NCBI RefSeq assembly: GCF_022884085.1
Contig: NZ_JAGGCS010000009.1
Location: 1-64,000 of the forward strand
DNA: 64,000 nucleotides
Direction of reading: 5' to 3'
DNA from: Paenirhizobium cremeum
GTDB taxonomy: Bacteria; Pseudomonadota; Alphaproteobacteria; Rhizobiales; Rhizobiaceae
Shown: piece by piece, positions 33,493-42,014 of the stretch
Layout of the letters: each line of letters starts with the position of its first letter
Numbering within the stretch: position 1 is the stretch's first letter
The notes under the pieces: generated by a model
Databases searched by the model: none
What the model saw: the letters and a program-made list of their open reading frames with translations, nothing else
Told to the model about the DNA's origin: nothing
Made by a program: the position numbers and the translations under genes

Positions 33493-34281
33493 ATGCCGAT
33501 CCAGTACGGCCACATCGACGGGGAGCCGCCCCGGCCGGTTTTCCTGCGCACCGAGTACTATCGTGCGGGAACCGTCTTCCCGTCGCGCCGGCAGGCCTGG
33601 GCCGAACTGAACTACGCGCTCGAAGGCGTCTCCGAAATCACCATCGAGGGGGTGCCATTTCTGTCGCCGCCCCATTATGCGATCTGGATTCCGGCGGGTT
33701 TCAGCCATCAGGCGGTCAATCGTCACGACATCCGCTATGCCACCGCCTATATCGAGGCATCGTTATGCGCGGACCTGCCGCAGGAACCCTGCACCCTCGG
33801 CCTCAGCCCGCTGCTGAAGGCGATTTTCGCGGATTTCGATGCGCGGGGCGTGCGCCATCCCCGCAGTGACGCCGATCTCAGGCTCGCCATGGTAATCGTC
33901 GATCAGGTCCGGGTCGCGCCGCGCTTCCTGCATTATCTGCCCGCAACGGACGACCCGCTGCTGGCCCCCGTATTGCGCGCCCTGCAAGACGATCCGGGCG
34001 ATCGTCGCTCGGCCGCCGAATGGGCCCGGCTCAGCGGCACGACGGAGCGCACGCTGGCGAGACGATGCCAGGACCTTCTCGGCATGCCGTTCAACGACTG
34101 GCGACAACGGCTGAAGCTGGTCACGGCGCTTTCCCTGCTCGAGGAGGGACACAGCGTCCAATCGGTTTCGCACCGGCTGGGCTATGGCAACACATCGGCC
34201 TTCATCGCCATGTTCCGGCGACTGACCGGAACGAGCCCATCGCAAATGCGCAGCAACCAGAAAAAAGGCCCGCCGGAATGA
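33493..34281 (+). CDS. AraC family regulator with N-terminal cupin domain
   Basis: This 262-residue protein has an N-terminal AraC-binding cupin (about 20-110; RQAWAELNYALEGVSEI, PPHYAIWIPAGFSHQ) and a C-terminal double HTH (about 155-255; LSGTTERTLARRCQDLLGM, then SVSHRLGYGNTSAFIAMFRRLTG). It is the likely regulator of the divergent EamA exporter. Start 33493 has GAGGAGA 4-5 nt upstream, better than the in-frame ATG at 33475. Its 3' end overlaps the ilvE terminator. Confidence 0.9.
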   Translation: MPIQYGHIDGEPPRPVFLRTEYYRAGTVFPSRRQAWAELNYALEGVSEITIEGVPFLSPPHYAIWIPAGFSHQAVNRHDIRYATAYIEASLCADLPQEPCTLGLSPLLKAIFADFDARGVRHPRSDADLRLAMVIVDQVRVAPRFLHYLPATDDPLLAPVLRALQDDPGDRRSAAEWARLSGTTERTLARRCQDLLGMPFNDWRQRLKLVTALSLLEEGHSVQSVSHRLGYGNTSAFIAMFRRLTGTSPSQMRSNQKKGPPE

Positions 34282-34287
34282 CGGGCC
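34261..34287 (-). terminator. Intrinsic terminator of ilvE
   Basis: GGCCCG (34267-34272) and CGGGCC (34282-34287) form the stem. On the minus strand six T follow (34266-34261). It overlaps the last codons of the convergent araC-type gene, whose TGA lies in the loop. Confidence 0.78.
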
Positions 34288-34317
34288 CTGTGTCATCGGC
34301 TGGAAAGAGTTCCGCCC

Positions 34318-35424
34318 TCAGATGCCGTCGATGGCATGGAGCCAGCCATGCCTGTCATTGCTCTGGCCGCGCTGGATGCCGACCAGCGTGTCGCGAAGCT
34401 TCGTGGTGAGCGGGCCGGTCTCGCCCCCGCCGATGCTGAATTCACCCTCCGGATACTTGACCGTGCCGATGGCGGCAATCACGGCGGCAGTGCCGCAGGC
34501 AAAGGCCTCCCTGAGCTTGCCGCTCTGCGCATCGGCCTTCCATTCCTCGAAGGAATAGGGCTTTTCATGAACGGTGACGCCCTCCTCGCGGGCAAGCGAG
34601 ATCAGCGACTTGCGGGTAATGCCCGGCAGGATCGTGCCGCCAAGCGGCGGGGTGACGATCGATCCGTCCTCGAAGACGAAGAAGACGTTCATGCCGCCCA
34701 ATTCCTCGACCCACTTGTGTTCGGCGGCATCGAGAAAGACGACCTGATCGCAACCCTTGGCATAGGCTTCGGCCTGGGCGACGAGGCTTGCAGCATAATT
34801 GCCGCCGCACTTCGCGGCGCCGGTTCCGCCGGGAGCCGCACGGGTATAATGTTCGGAAACCCAGATGCTGACCGGCTTGGCGCCGCCCTTGAAATAGGGG
34901 CCGACCGGCGAGGCGATGACGCAGAAGATGTATTCCTTCGACGGGCGCACGCCGAGGAAGTTCTCGCTGGCGAACATGAAGGGGCGCAGATAGAGGCTTG
35001 CGCCCTCGCCTTGCGGTATCCACCTGGCGTCGATGCGAACGAGTTTTTCGACCGCTTCGAGGAAGGCCTCCTCCGGCAGTTCCGGCATGGCCATGCGGCG
35101 GGCCGACTCGTTGAAGCGGCGGGCATTCTCCTCGGGGCGGAAGAGCACGGCGCGACCGTCGGCCGTGCGATAGGCTTTCATGCCCTCGAAGATTTCCTGG
35201 GCGTAATGCAGAACGCTCGATGCCGGATCGATCGGGAACGGTGCGCGCGCCGTCACCTCGGCGGAATGCCAGCCCTTGCCCTCGCTCCAGCGGATCACCG
35301 CCATGTGGTCGGAGAAGAGCGTGCCGAAACCGAGGCTTTCGAAGGCCTTGAGGCGATCGGCTTCGGGCATCGGACTGGTATTCGGCTTGATATCGAAGGT
35401 AAGGCGGGGCGTTTCGGCTTGCAT
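34318..35424 (-). CDS. ilvE: Branched-chain amino acid aminotransferase
   Basis: This 368-residue fold-type IV PLP enzyme has the family markers SSVLHYAQEIFEGMKAYR, the Schiff-base Lys in TGAAKCGGNYAAS, GLVE-like VEELGGMNVFFV, and GITRKSLISLAREEG. It catalyses the final transamination in leucine, isoleucine and valine synthesis and the first step of their breakdown. The length (about 360) matches the longer, mitochondrial/actinobacterial-like IlvE type also seen in rhizobia. It is monocistronic with a clear terminator; the ribosome-binding site is weak. Confidence 0.94.
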   Translation of the reverse strand: MQAETPRLTFDIKPNTSPMPEADRLKAFESLGFGTLFSDHMAVIRWSEGKGWHSAEVTARAPFPIDPASSVLHYAQEIFEGMKAYRTADGRAVLFRPEENARRFNESARRMAMPELPEEAFLEAVEKLVRIDARWIPQGEGASLYLRPFMFASENFLGVRPSKEYIFCVIASPVGPYFKGGAKPVSIWVSEHYTRAAPGGTGAAKCGGNYAASLVAQAEAYAKGCDQVVFLDAAEHKWVEELGGMNVFFVFEDGSIVTPPLGGTILPGITRKSLISLAREEGVTVHEKPYSFEEWKADAQSGKLREAFACGTAAVIAAIGTVKYPEGEFSIGGGETGPLTTKLRDTLVGIQRGQSNDRHGWLHAIDGI

Positions 35425-35572
35425 GGACGATGATCTTTCAAGTGATCTTGGAGGTGGCGCAAACTGCCGCTTCGGCCGGGATTTTTCAAGGCATTTCGTG
35501 AGAACGGGGCAAAGTCATGCCGGCCGCGCCCAACCATCGCGCTACACGGGTCGAGCGAGGTCCGGCGGCCGG

Positions 35573-36322
35573 TCACGGATCGTTGCTGTCGTCCGGATCG
35601 TCGGCACATGGCCAGCCGGCGGGAGCCTTCAGTCCGGGCGGCAGGCGGGTGGAGGCGTCACCGCAGGCGAGGTCGACCTGCTCCTGCTCCAGACCGGTAG
35701 CGGCAGAAAGATCGAGACCCTCGATGCGCGCCAGCAACAGGAAGGCGTTGCGAAAATCCAGCGGCCCGGTGAAGACCGCATCGTTCAGGCGGGCACGCGC
35801 CAGATTGGCCATGGTGAAGCGGCTGCCTGTGATCGTCGCCCCGCGGAAATCGGCCCGGCCGAGTTCGGCCTTGGTGAAATCGGTGCCCATCAATTGCGCC
35901 TCACGGAAGTCTGCGCGCTGGATCTCGGCATTGACGAAGGTAGCGCCGTCGGCGGCACTGCGGGCGAAATTGCTTCTGTAGGCCTCGACCTTGTTGAAGT
36001 TGGCGCCCTCGAGCTTGGCGGCGACGAAGGATGTCCGGACCATCTTGGCCTTTTCGAGATTGGCGGATTTCATCGAGGAGCCACGCAGATCGGTGAAGCT
36101 GAAATCGGCCTTGGCGAGATTGGCACCGTCAAGCTCGCTTTCCGTGATGATGAGCATCGACTTCTTGCAACCGCTCCAGTCGGCGCCCGGCTGCGCGTAA
36201 CTGCGGCAATCCCCGGCCTTCGCCTCGCCGGCGCCGGCCGCAACCGACAGCAGCAGCAGCATCGCGGCCCATGCTGCAGTCCGCCGCGACGTCAACCGCG
36301 CACCATCCAGGATCGTCATCAT
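35573..36322 (-). CDS. Secreted pentapeptide-repeat protein
   Basis: This 249-residue precursor has a signal peptide (about 1-35, ending GAGEAKAGDC). The mature chain holds a pentapeptide-repeat block from about 65 to 200 (A(D/N)LxX repeats such as ANLAKADFSF, ADFREAQLMG, ADFRGATITG), which folds as a right-handed quadrilateral beta-helix. Two Cys at the start and one each near the end may form disulfides. Function is unknown. Start 36322 has GGAGCGAA upstream. Another secreted small protein (EF-hand) lies 0.2 kb upstream on the same strand. Confidence 0.85.
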   Translation of the reverse strand: MMTILDGARLTSRRTAAWAAMLLLLSVAAGAGEAKAGDCRSYAQPGADWSGCKKSMLIITESELDGANLAKADFSFTDLRGSSMKSANLEKAKMVRTSFVAAKLEGANFNKVEAYRSNFARSAADGATFVNAEIQRADFREAQLMGTDFTKAELGRADFRGATITGSRFTMANLARARLNDAVFTGPLDFRNAFLLLARIEGLDLSAATGLEQEQVDLACGDASTRLPPGLKAPAGWPCADDPDDSNDP

Positions 36323-36530
36323 TTCGCTCCGCAAACCGATACCGAGCGCAACCGCGCGCCGTCACACCCTTTATCTAGGAAAACTGCGGCGTCATTCAAA
36401 CAGGGAAAGTTGGACAAACCGGTAATTTCATCGAGCCGCCATACCGGGCGGCCTGATGCACAGGCGCTTGCCTGCCGTCCTTCCCGGTCCTTTCACGGAT
36501 GCCGGTCAGATATGCGTTGTGCGGCGGCTG

Positions 36531-37022
36531 CTAGTTCCACTGCTGGCTACGCCACTCCCAGGGAGTGACCTTGCCATCCTTGTCACCATCCGCGGCCTCG
36601 AAACGTGCCTTGGCATTGGCAATGAACTCGGCCTGAGAAACGCTCTCGTTCTTGTCCGTGTCCATGGTGCCGAAGCGGTCACTCTTTTGCTTTTCCCGCT
36701 CAGCCTGCCGGCTCTTGTTCCAGCCATTCTGCGGACCCATGCGGACGGCCATGTACTCTTCCATGGTCAGTTCGGCGTTGTCGTCCGAATCCATTGCGGC
36801 AAACACATCTTCCGCCGCCGAGGCCGCTTCTTCCGCGCTGATGACGCCGTTTTCGTCAGCGTCGATGATCGGGAACCGGCCACGCCCGGGTGCATTCATC
36901 ATCATGCCGCCACGGCCCCAACCGGGACCCCCGCCAGCTCCATAGGACTGTGCTTCGGCGACACCTGCCGCAAGAGCTGCGGCAAGGGAAAGGGTCACAA
37001 ATATCTTCAGCTTCCGTACCAT
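36531..37022 (-). CDS. Secreted EF-hand calcium-binding protein
   Basis: This 163-residue precursor has a signal peptide (MVRKLKIFVTLSLAAALAAGVAEA), a Gly/Met-rich linker (about 27-48) and four EF-hand-like loops: DADENGVISAEE, DSDDNAELTMEE, DTDKNESVSQAE and DGDKDGKVTPWE. It should be a periplasmic or secreted calcium binder or sensor. GGAGG lies 9 nt before the ATG. The EF-hand loops are well formed, most with acidic residues at positions 1, 3, 5 and 12. No partner is evident. Confidence 0.88.
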   Translation of the reverse strand: MVRKLKIFVTLSLAAALAAGVAEAQSYGAGGGPGWGRGGMMMNAPGRGRFPIIDADENGVISAEEAASAAEDVFAAMDSDDNAELTMEEYMAVRMGPQNGWNKSRQAEREKQKSDRFGTMDTDKNESVSQAEFIANAKARFEAADGDKDGKVTPWEWRSQQWN

Positions 37023-37186
37023 CCGCTCATTCCTCCGAAAATCCGGTGCAAGGGTCAGGCCGACGGACCGCTCCCGGTCCCATCGGACAAGTCGCATATT
37101 ACATTCCCAACTCATATAAACATTGATATGTATCAATGCCCACGCACGGGCGCCCGCAGCAGCGCGCATGCCGCGGCTCAAAACGA

Positions 37187-37220
37187 CTGCACCCGACGTC
37201 TGGCGGGACGTCGGGTGCAG
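37187..37220 (-). terminator. Strong terminator after ETF-QO gene
   Basis: CTGCACCCGACGTC (37187-37200) and GACGTCGGGTGCAG (37207-37220) form a perfect 14-bp stem with a 6-nt loop. On the minus strand TCGTTTTG follows. It lies 65 bp after the ETF-QO stop. Confidence 0.85.
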
Positions 37221-37284
37221 GATCGTCGGGTGCTGAAATCTCGCGCGCTCGGAAACCTTGCCGGATATCCGAGGACAAGGCCTG

Positions 37285-38949
37285 TCACATGTTCGGATAA
37301 ACCGGCCCTTCGCCACCCTGCGGCGGCACCCAGTTGATGTTCTGGTTGGGGTCCTTGATGTCACAGGTCTTGCAGTGCACGCAGTTCTGCGCGTTGATGA
37401 CGTAGTTCATCTCGCCATCCTTCTCGACCCATTCATAGACGCCCGCGGGACAGTAGCGCGTCGACGGACCGGCATAGACGCCGAGTTCGGACGACTTCTG
37501 CAGGGCGATGTCCTTCACCTGGAGGTGGACCGGCTGGTCCTCCTCGTGGTTGGTGTTGGATAGAAACACCGAGGACAGGCGATCGAAGGTCAATACGCCG
37601 TCCGGTTTCGGATAGGCGATCGGCTTGTGCCTGGACGCCGGTTCCAGCGACTGGGCGTCGGTCTTGCCATGGCCCAGCGTACGGAAGAAAGAGAAGCCGA
37701 AGAGCTGGTTGGTCCACATATCGAGACCGCCGAGAGCCACGCCGACCGCCGTGCCGAACCTCGACCACAGCGGCTTGACGTTGCGGACGCGCTTCAGATC
37801 CTTGCCGATATCGGTCGAACGCCATTCGTTCTCGATCTCGACGGGCTCGTCATTGGCGCGGCCGGCAGCAATCGCCTCGGCGATCTTTTCGGCGGCCAGC
37901 ATGCCCGACAGCACCGCATTGTGCGAGCCCTTGATGCGCGGCACGTTGACGAAGCCGGCGGAACAGCCGATCAGCGCGCCGCCCGGGAAGGAGAGCTTCG
38001 GCACCGACTGGTAGCCGCCCTCGGTGATCGCGCGGGCGCCGTAGGACAGGCGCTTCGCGCCGTCGAAGGTCGGAGCGATGGCCGGATGGGTCTTGAACCG
38101 CTGGAACTCCTCGAACGGGAAGAGATAGGGGTTCTTATAGTTCAGGTGGACGACGAAACCGACCGCCACGAGATTGTCTTCGAGATGGTAAAGGAAAGAG
38201 CCGCCGCCGGTTTTCATGCCGAGCGGCCAGCCGAAGGAATGCTGAACGAGGCCGGGCTTGTGGTTCTCCGGCTTGACCTGCCAGAGCTCCTTGAGACCGA
38301 TACCGAACTTCTGCGGCTCGCGATCCTTCTGCAGATCGAATTTCGCGATGAGCTGCTTGGCGAGCGAACCGCGCACGCCCTCGCCGATCAGTACATACTT
38401 GCCGAGCAGCGCCATGCCGCGCGTGTAGTTCGGACCCGGCTCGCCGTTCTTCTCGATGCCCATATCGCCGGTGGCGACACCGATCACGGCGCCTTCGTCG
38501 TTGTAGAGCACTTCGGTCGCAGCAAAGCCCGGATAAATCTCGACGCCGAGGGCTTCCGCATGGGTCGCCAGCCAGCGACAGACATTGCCGAGCGAGACGA
38601 TGTAGTTGCCGTGATTGTTCATCAAGGGCGGCATGAAGGCGTTCGGCAGGCGGACGGAGCCGGCAGGCCCGAGGAAGAGGAAGTGGTCGTCGGTCACAGG
38701 CGTCTTGAACGGATGGTCCGCTTCGTTGCGCCACTCCGGCAACAGGCGGTCGATACCAACAGGGTCGACGACGGCACCGGAGAGAATGTGGGCTCCGACT
38801 TCGGCGCCCTTTTCCAGCACGACGACGGAAAGCTCGGGATTGACCTGTTTCAGCCGGATCGCCGCCGAAAGGCCCGCCGGCCCTCCCCCTACAATCACCA
38901 CGTCGAATTCCATGCTTTCGCGTTCCGGCAGTTCCATCGCTTCGCTCAT
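37285..38949 (-). CDS. Electron transfer flavoprotein-ubiquinone oxidoreductase
   Basis: This 554-residue membrane-associated enzyme carries electrons from reduced ETF, loaded by acyl-CoA and amino-acid-catabolic dehydrogenases, to ubiquinone. It has an N-terminal FAD motif (GGGPAGLSAAIRL, about 21-33), central ubiquinone-binding and FAD regions, and a C-terminal 4Fe-4S domain with Cys in CPAGVYEW and NCVHCKTCDIKDP. The length fits the family. GGAGAGGACA precedes the ATG. A LiuR-like site lies about 140 bp upstream, which would tie it to branched-chain amino acid or fatty acid catabolism. Confidence 0.96.
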   Translation of the reverse strand: MSEAMELPERESMEFDVVIVGGGPAGLSAAIRLKQVNPELSVVVLEKGAEVGAHILSGAVVDPVGIDRLLPEWRNEADHPFKTPVTDDHFLFLGPAGSVRLPNAFMPPLMNNHGNYIVSLGNVCRWLATHAEALGVEIYPGFAATEVLYNDEGAVIGVATGDMGIEKNGEPGPNYTRGMALLGKYVLIGEGVRGSLAKQLIAKFDLQKDREPQKFGIGLKELWQVKPENHKPGLVQHSFGWPLGMKTGGGSFLYHLEDNLVAVGFVVHLNYKNPYLFPFEEFQRFKTHPAIAPTFDGAKRLSYGARAITEGGYQSVPKLSFPGGALIGCSAGFVNVPRIKGSHNAVLSGMLAAEKIAEAIAAGRANDEPVEIENEWRSTDIGKDLKRVRNVKPLWSRFGTAVGVALGGLDMWTNQLFGFSFFRTLGHGKTDAQSLEPASRHKPIAYPKPDGVLTFDRLSSVFLSNTNHEEDQPVHLQVKDIALQKSSELGVYAGPSTRYCPAGVYEWVEKDGEMNYVINAQNCVHCKTCDIKDPNQNINWVPPQGGEGPVYPNM

Positions 38950-39251
38950 TGTCCTCTCCGCTCGACCGATCCCCTTTTATCCGGCTTCTTCCTTGTCAAA
39001 ACACAAGCGGCTTGTCGAGCCGGGATGCGACACGCTCTGGCCCGAAATTATGGTACGGGATCATTCCCGCACAGAATATCTACCGTTTACGTTCACGTCA
39101 ATTATATGCGCTGCGCCATCCTGACGCGCCATGCTCGTGACCGCGTGCCCCATCGATCCGTCGATGGTGTCAGCCATGGAGACCGAGAGCATCGAATGAA
39201 AAGGGCGCGTATTCCACACACCCCCTCCCCGACATGAGGCGGTGGCCGGTC
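38950..39251. other. Intergenic region upstream of ETF-QO
   Basis: This 302-bp stretch holds the ETF-QO promoter and a LiuR-like site (39086-39101), an inverted CGGGA/TCCCG repeat near 39055-39069, and a small CCATCGA/TCGATGG hairpin (39149-39166) that may follow corA transcripts. No ORF with a ribosome-binding site is evident. Confidence 0.5.
39086..39101. promoter_or_regulatory. LiuR-like MerR operator upstream of ETF-QO
   Basis: TTTACGTTCACGTCAA matches 14 of 16 positions of the TTTACGTTTACGTAAA LiuR consensus as I recall it. On the minus strand it overlaps TTGACG (-35, 39099-39104), and TATTCT 17 bp further could be the -10. The position across the spacer is that of MerR-type activators. 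Confidence 0.45.
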
Positions 39252-40259
39252 TTACAGCCAGCCCCGCCGCTTGAAATAGAGGAACGGCAGGGCAGCCGAC
39301 GCCACCATCAGCATCATCGCCCAGGGATAACCGATATCCCAGCGCAGTTCCGGCATGGATTCGAAGTTCATGCCATAGACCGAGGCAACCAGCGTCGGCG
39401 GCAGGAAGACGACCGAGGCGACCGTGAAGATCTTGATGATCTGGTTCTGCTCGAGATTGATGAGCCCAAGCGTCGCATCCAGCAGGAAATTGACCTTGCC
39501 CGACAGGAAGGCCGCATGATCCCCGAGCGAGGAGGCATCGCGCTGGACCATCTTCACCCGCTGGCGAACTTCCTTGCTCGGCTTGCGCTGCGGCGTCTCC
39601 AGCGCGGCATGATAGGCAACCAGCCGGGAGATGCTGACAAGGCTTTCGCGCACACCGCTCAGGAAATCGCCCTTTTGCCCGAGGTGCTCGATCAGCGACT
39701 GCAGGTCCTGGGTCTTTTTGGTGGAAGGCGACGCCTTGCTGCGGAACACCTCGCGCGAGATACCGTCGATCTCGTTGCCGATGCGCTCCAGCACGTCCGC
39801 CATGCGATCGACGATCGACTCGATCACACCGATCATGACCTCCTCCCCGCAGCCATAGGCCTGGGCATTGACACGCAAGGCCCGGTGGACGAAGGCGACG
39901 AAGGGCTTCGGCTCGGCATAGCGCACCGTAACCAGCGTCGCTCCCTTGAGAATGAAGGTGATCGGCGTCTTCGTCGGCTCGCCATTGTCGAGATTGGTCA
40001 GCGCCGTCAGCGTCATGAACTCGGCTCCATCCTCCTGGTAGAGGCGGGCGGAAAGCTCGATTTCCTCCATCTCGTCGCGGGTCGGGATGGAAAGCTGAAG
40101 GGCCTGCTCGACATGCCGGCTTTCCTCCGGAGTCGGGCTTACGAGATCGTACCAGAGGACCGGAGCGGCGGCCTCGGTGGCGTTGTTTTCGATGATGTCG
40201 ATTTCGGAATTGTCACGCAGAACAAGGCGTTCTGCTTCGCGGAGATAGATGCGCAGCAT
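39252..40259 (-). CDS. corA: Magnesium/cobalt transporter CorA
   Basis: This 335-residue CorA has a large cytoplasmic N-terminal domain (about 1-270) and two C-terminal transmembrane helices. The selectivity motif YGMNF (GMN) is present after TM1, followed by PELRWDIGYPWAM and TM2 ending KRRGWL. It forms a pentameric channel for Mg2+ and possibly Co2+/Ni2+. The second of two close ATGs (40259) sits 7 nt after AAGGAG; the first (40265) would leave only 1 nt. Confidence 0.95.
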   Translation of the reverse strand: MLRIYLREAERLVLRDNSEIDIIENNATEAAAPVLWYDLVSPTPEESRHVEQALQLSIPTRDEMEEIELSARLYQEDGAEFMTLTALTNLDNGEPTKTPITFILKGATLVTVRYAEPKPFVAFVHRALRVNAQAYGCGEEVMIGVIESIVDRMADVLERIGNEIDGISREVFRSKASPSTKKTQDLQSLIEHLGQKGDFLSGVRESLVSISRLVAYHAALETPQRKPSKEVRQRVKMVQRDASSLGDHAAFLSGKVNFLLDATLGLINLEQNQIIKIFTVASVVFLPPTLVASVYGMNFESMPELRWDIGYPWAMMLMVASAALPFLYFKRRGWL

Positions 40260-40589
40260 GGACATGCTCCTTCAGGGCTTTTTGCCATCCGGAGCAGGCG
40301 CGAAGATCGGACCTGTTACCGGAGGGAACGGCGGGTTTGGTTCGAACTTCGACTGGAAGGATCCATTGCGATATCCTCGGGTTGAGACGCGATCCTGTCG
40401 CGACGCACATCAGATGATCCCAAATCGCGGCAGGATCAAGCCCAAAATTCCGCATTGCGAAAGTTTAACGAAGCAGGCGAGATGCAGGACGGAAGGCACG
40501 CGCGCTTGCCAAAAAAGCCGCATGGGTGCATGGCAATCGGAAAAGCTCCGCCTCTCCCGCAGAGGGCCCATCGTCCGGATTCCGCCATC
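40260..40589. other. Divergent intergenic region with long inverted repeat
   Basis: This 330-bp gap lies between corA and the FAD dehydrogenase gene and should hold both promoters. Its main feature is the long inverted repeat at 40391-40437. No small ORF stands out. Confidence 0.45.
40391..40437. repeat. 13-bp inverted repeat, repeat-element or operator candidate
   Basis: GATCCTGTCGCGA (40391-40403) and TCGCGGCAGGATC (40425-40437) pair over 13 bp with one G-T wobble around a 21-nt loop. It may be a dispersed palindromic element or a bidirectional control site for the flanking divergent genes. Confidence 0.5.
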
Positions 40590-41996
40590 ATGCCCGCCGC
40601 TCCCCGCCTCTCGCCAGCCGACCTCGCCGAACGCCTGTCCGGCCTTCATCCCGAACTTACCGTTCTCGGTCCCTCGGAACTTGCCGGACGCCATCCTGGC
40701 GAGCGTCCCGACAATTTTGCCGGCGGCGTCATGGCCCAGCCCGGCTCGAGCGCGGCGGCTGCGGCGCTCGTCCGCTGGTGCGCCGAAAACGGCGTCGCGA
40801 TCGTACCGCAGGGCGGCCTCACCGGCCTCGTCGGCGGCAATGTCAGCCGTGCCGGCGACGTGATCCTTTCCTCCGCGCGGCTGAACCGCATCCTCGCGAT
40901 CCATGCCGACGAAATGACGGCCGAGGTCGAGGCGGGGGTGGCGCTCGAGGCGCTGCAGCAGGCGGCGGCACCCCATGGCCTGACGACCGGGATCGACCTC
41001 GGCTCGCGCGGCACCGCCACCGTCGGCGGCATGGTCTCCACCAATGCCGGCGGCATTCTCGCCTTCCGCAACGGCGTGATGCGCCATCAGGTTCTCGGGC
41101 TGGAGGCGATCCTGCCCTCCGGCGAAATCTATTCGGACATGACGCGGGTGGTGAAGGTTTCCGCAGGACCCGATCTCAAGCATCTCTTCATCGGCGGTGA
41201 AGGCGCCTTCGGCTTCGTCACCAAGGTTGTGCTAAAACTGGAGCCCTTTCGCCCTCACCGCGCCACGGCCTTCATCGGCGTTGCGGACGCGGCCGCGGCG
41301 CTTTCGGTCATCAGGCATTTCCGCTCGCTGCCGGCCGTTACATTGGAGGGCGCCGAAATGATGTGGCCGCGCTATATCCGCGACCATGCGAAACTGAAGA
41401 ATTTCGATCTCTCATGGCTCGAAGACGATGCCGGCGCCTTGCTGATCGAAGTTTCCGCGGAGACGGTCGAACGGGCGACGGCGGCACTGGAAGAAGGCCT
41501 CGAAACGCTCTGGGAACCGGCGGATCTCAAGGGCGGCATCATCGCCCAGTCGCTCGAGCAGGCCCGCAGGTTCTGGGATATACGCGAGGACTCCGGTTTC
41601 TACTATGCGGACATTCCCGGCGCGGCCTCCTTCGACATTTCCGTGCCACCAACCGGTCTGGACGCCTATGTCGCCGGCCTTCATGCGCGGTTGAGAGCCA
41701 TCGATGCGACCTATGACGCCTATGTCTACGGCCATATCGCCGACGGCAATCTGCATATCACCCTCATCAGGCGGGGACCGCTGACGGAAGCCGAGCTGCT
41801 CGCCGTTGAAGGCGCAGTCTATTTCGGCGTGCAGGAAGCGGGCGGAAGCTTTTCCGCCGAGCACGGCGTCGGTTTCGAGAAGCGTCACGGCTACGAAACC
41901 TGCATATCGCCGGAAAAACGGGCGCTTGCCCGTGCGATCAAGCAGGCGCTCGACCCGAAGGCTATGTTCAATCCGGGGAAAGTGCCTTTCGCCTGA
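40590..41996 (+). CDS. FAD-binding oxidase/dehydrogenase (GlcD / D-2-hydroxyglutarate dehydrogenase type)
   Basis: This 468-residue enzyme has an N-terminal FAD_binding_4 domain (about 35-180; VPQGGLTGLVGGNVS, GSRGTATVGGMVSTNAGG) and a C-terminal FAD-oxidase domain with YGHIADGNLH, GSFSAEHGVGFEKR and LDPKAMFNPGK. The two His-containing motifs are those that bind the substrate and metal in D-lactate, glycolate and D-2-hydroxyglutarate dehydrogenases. The substrate is not fixed. The start at 40590 is inferred from family length; its ribosome-binding site is weak. Confidence 0.88.
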   Translation: MPAAPRLSPADLAERLSGLHPELTVLGPSELAGRHPGERPDNFAGGVMAQPGSSAAAAALVRWCAENGVAIVPQGGLTGLVGGNVSRAGDVILSSARLNRILAIHADEMTAEVEAGVALEALQQAAAPHGLTTGIDLGSRGTATVGGMVSTNAGGILAFRNGVMRHQVLGLEAILPSGEIYSDMTRVVKVSAGPDLKHLFIGGEGAFGFVTKVVLKLEPFRPHRATAFIGVADAAAALSVIRHFRSLPAVTLEGAEMMWPRYIRDHAKLKNFDLSWLEDDAGALLIEVSAETVERATAALEEGLETLWEPADLKGGIIAQSLEQARRFWDIREDSGFYYADIPGAASFDISVPPTGLDAYVAGLHARLRAIDATYDAYVYGHIADGNLHITLIRRGPLTEAELLAVEGAVYFGVQEAGGSFSAEHGVGFEKRHGYETCISPEKRALARAIKQALDPKAMFNPGKVPFA

Positions 41997-42014
41997 CTTG
42001 CGGTTTCCGCGCCT

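Noticed and set aside
37627..39237. 536-codon open frame antisense to ETF-QO
   Set aside because: Shadow of the ETF-QO gene; low complexity and no domain.
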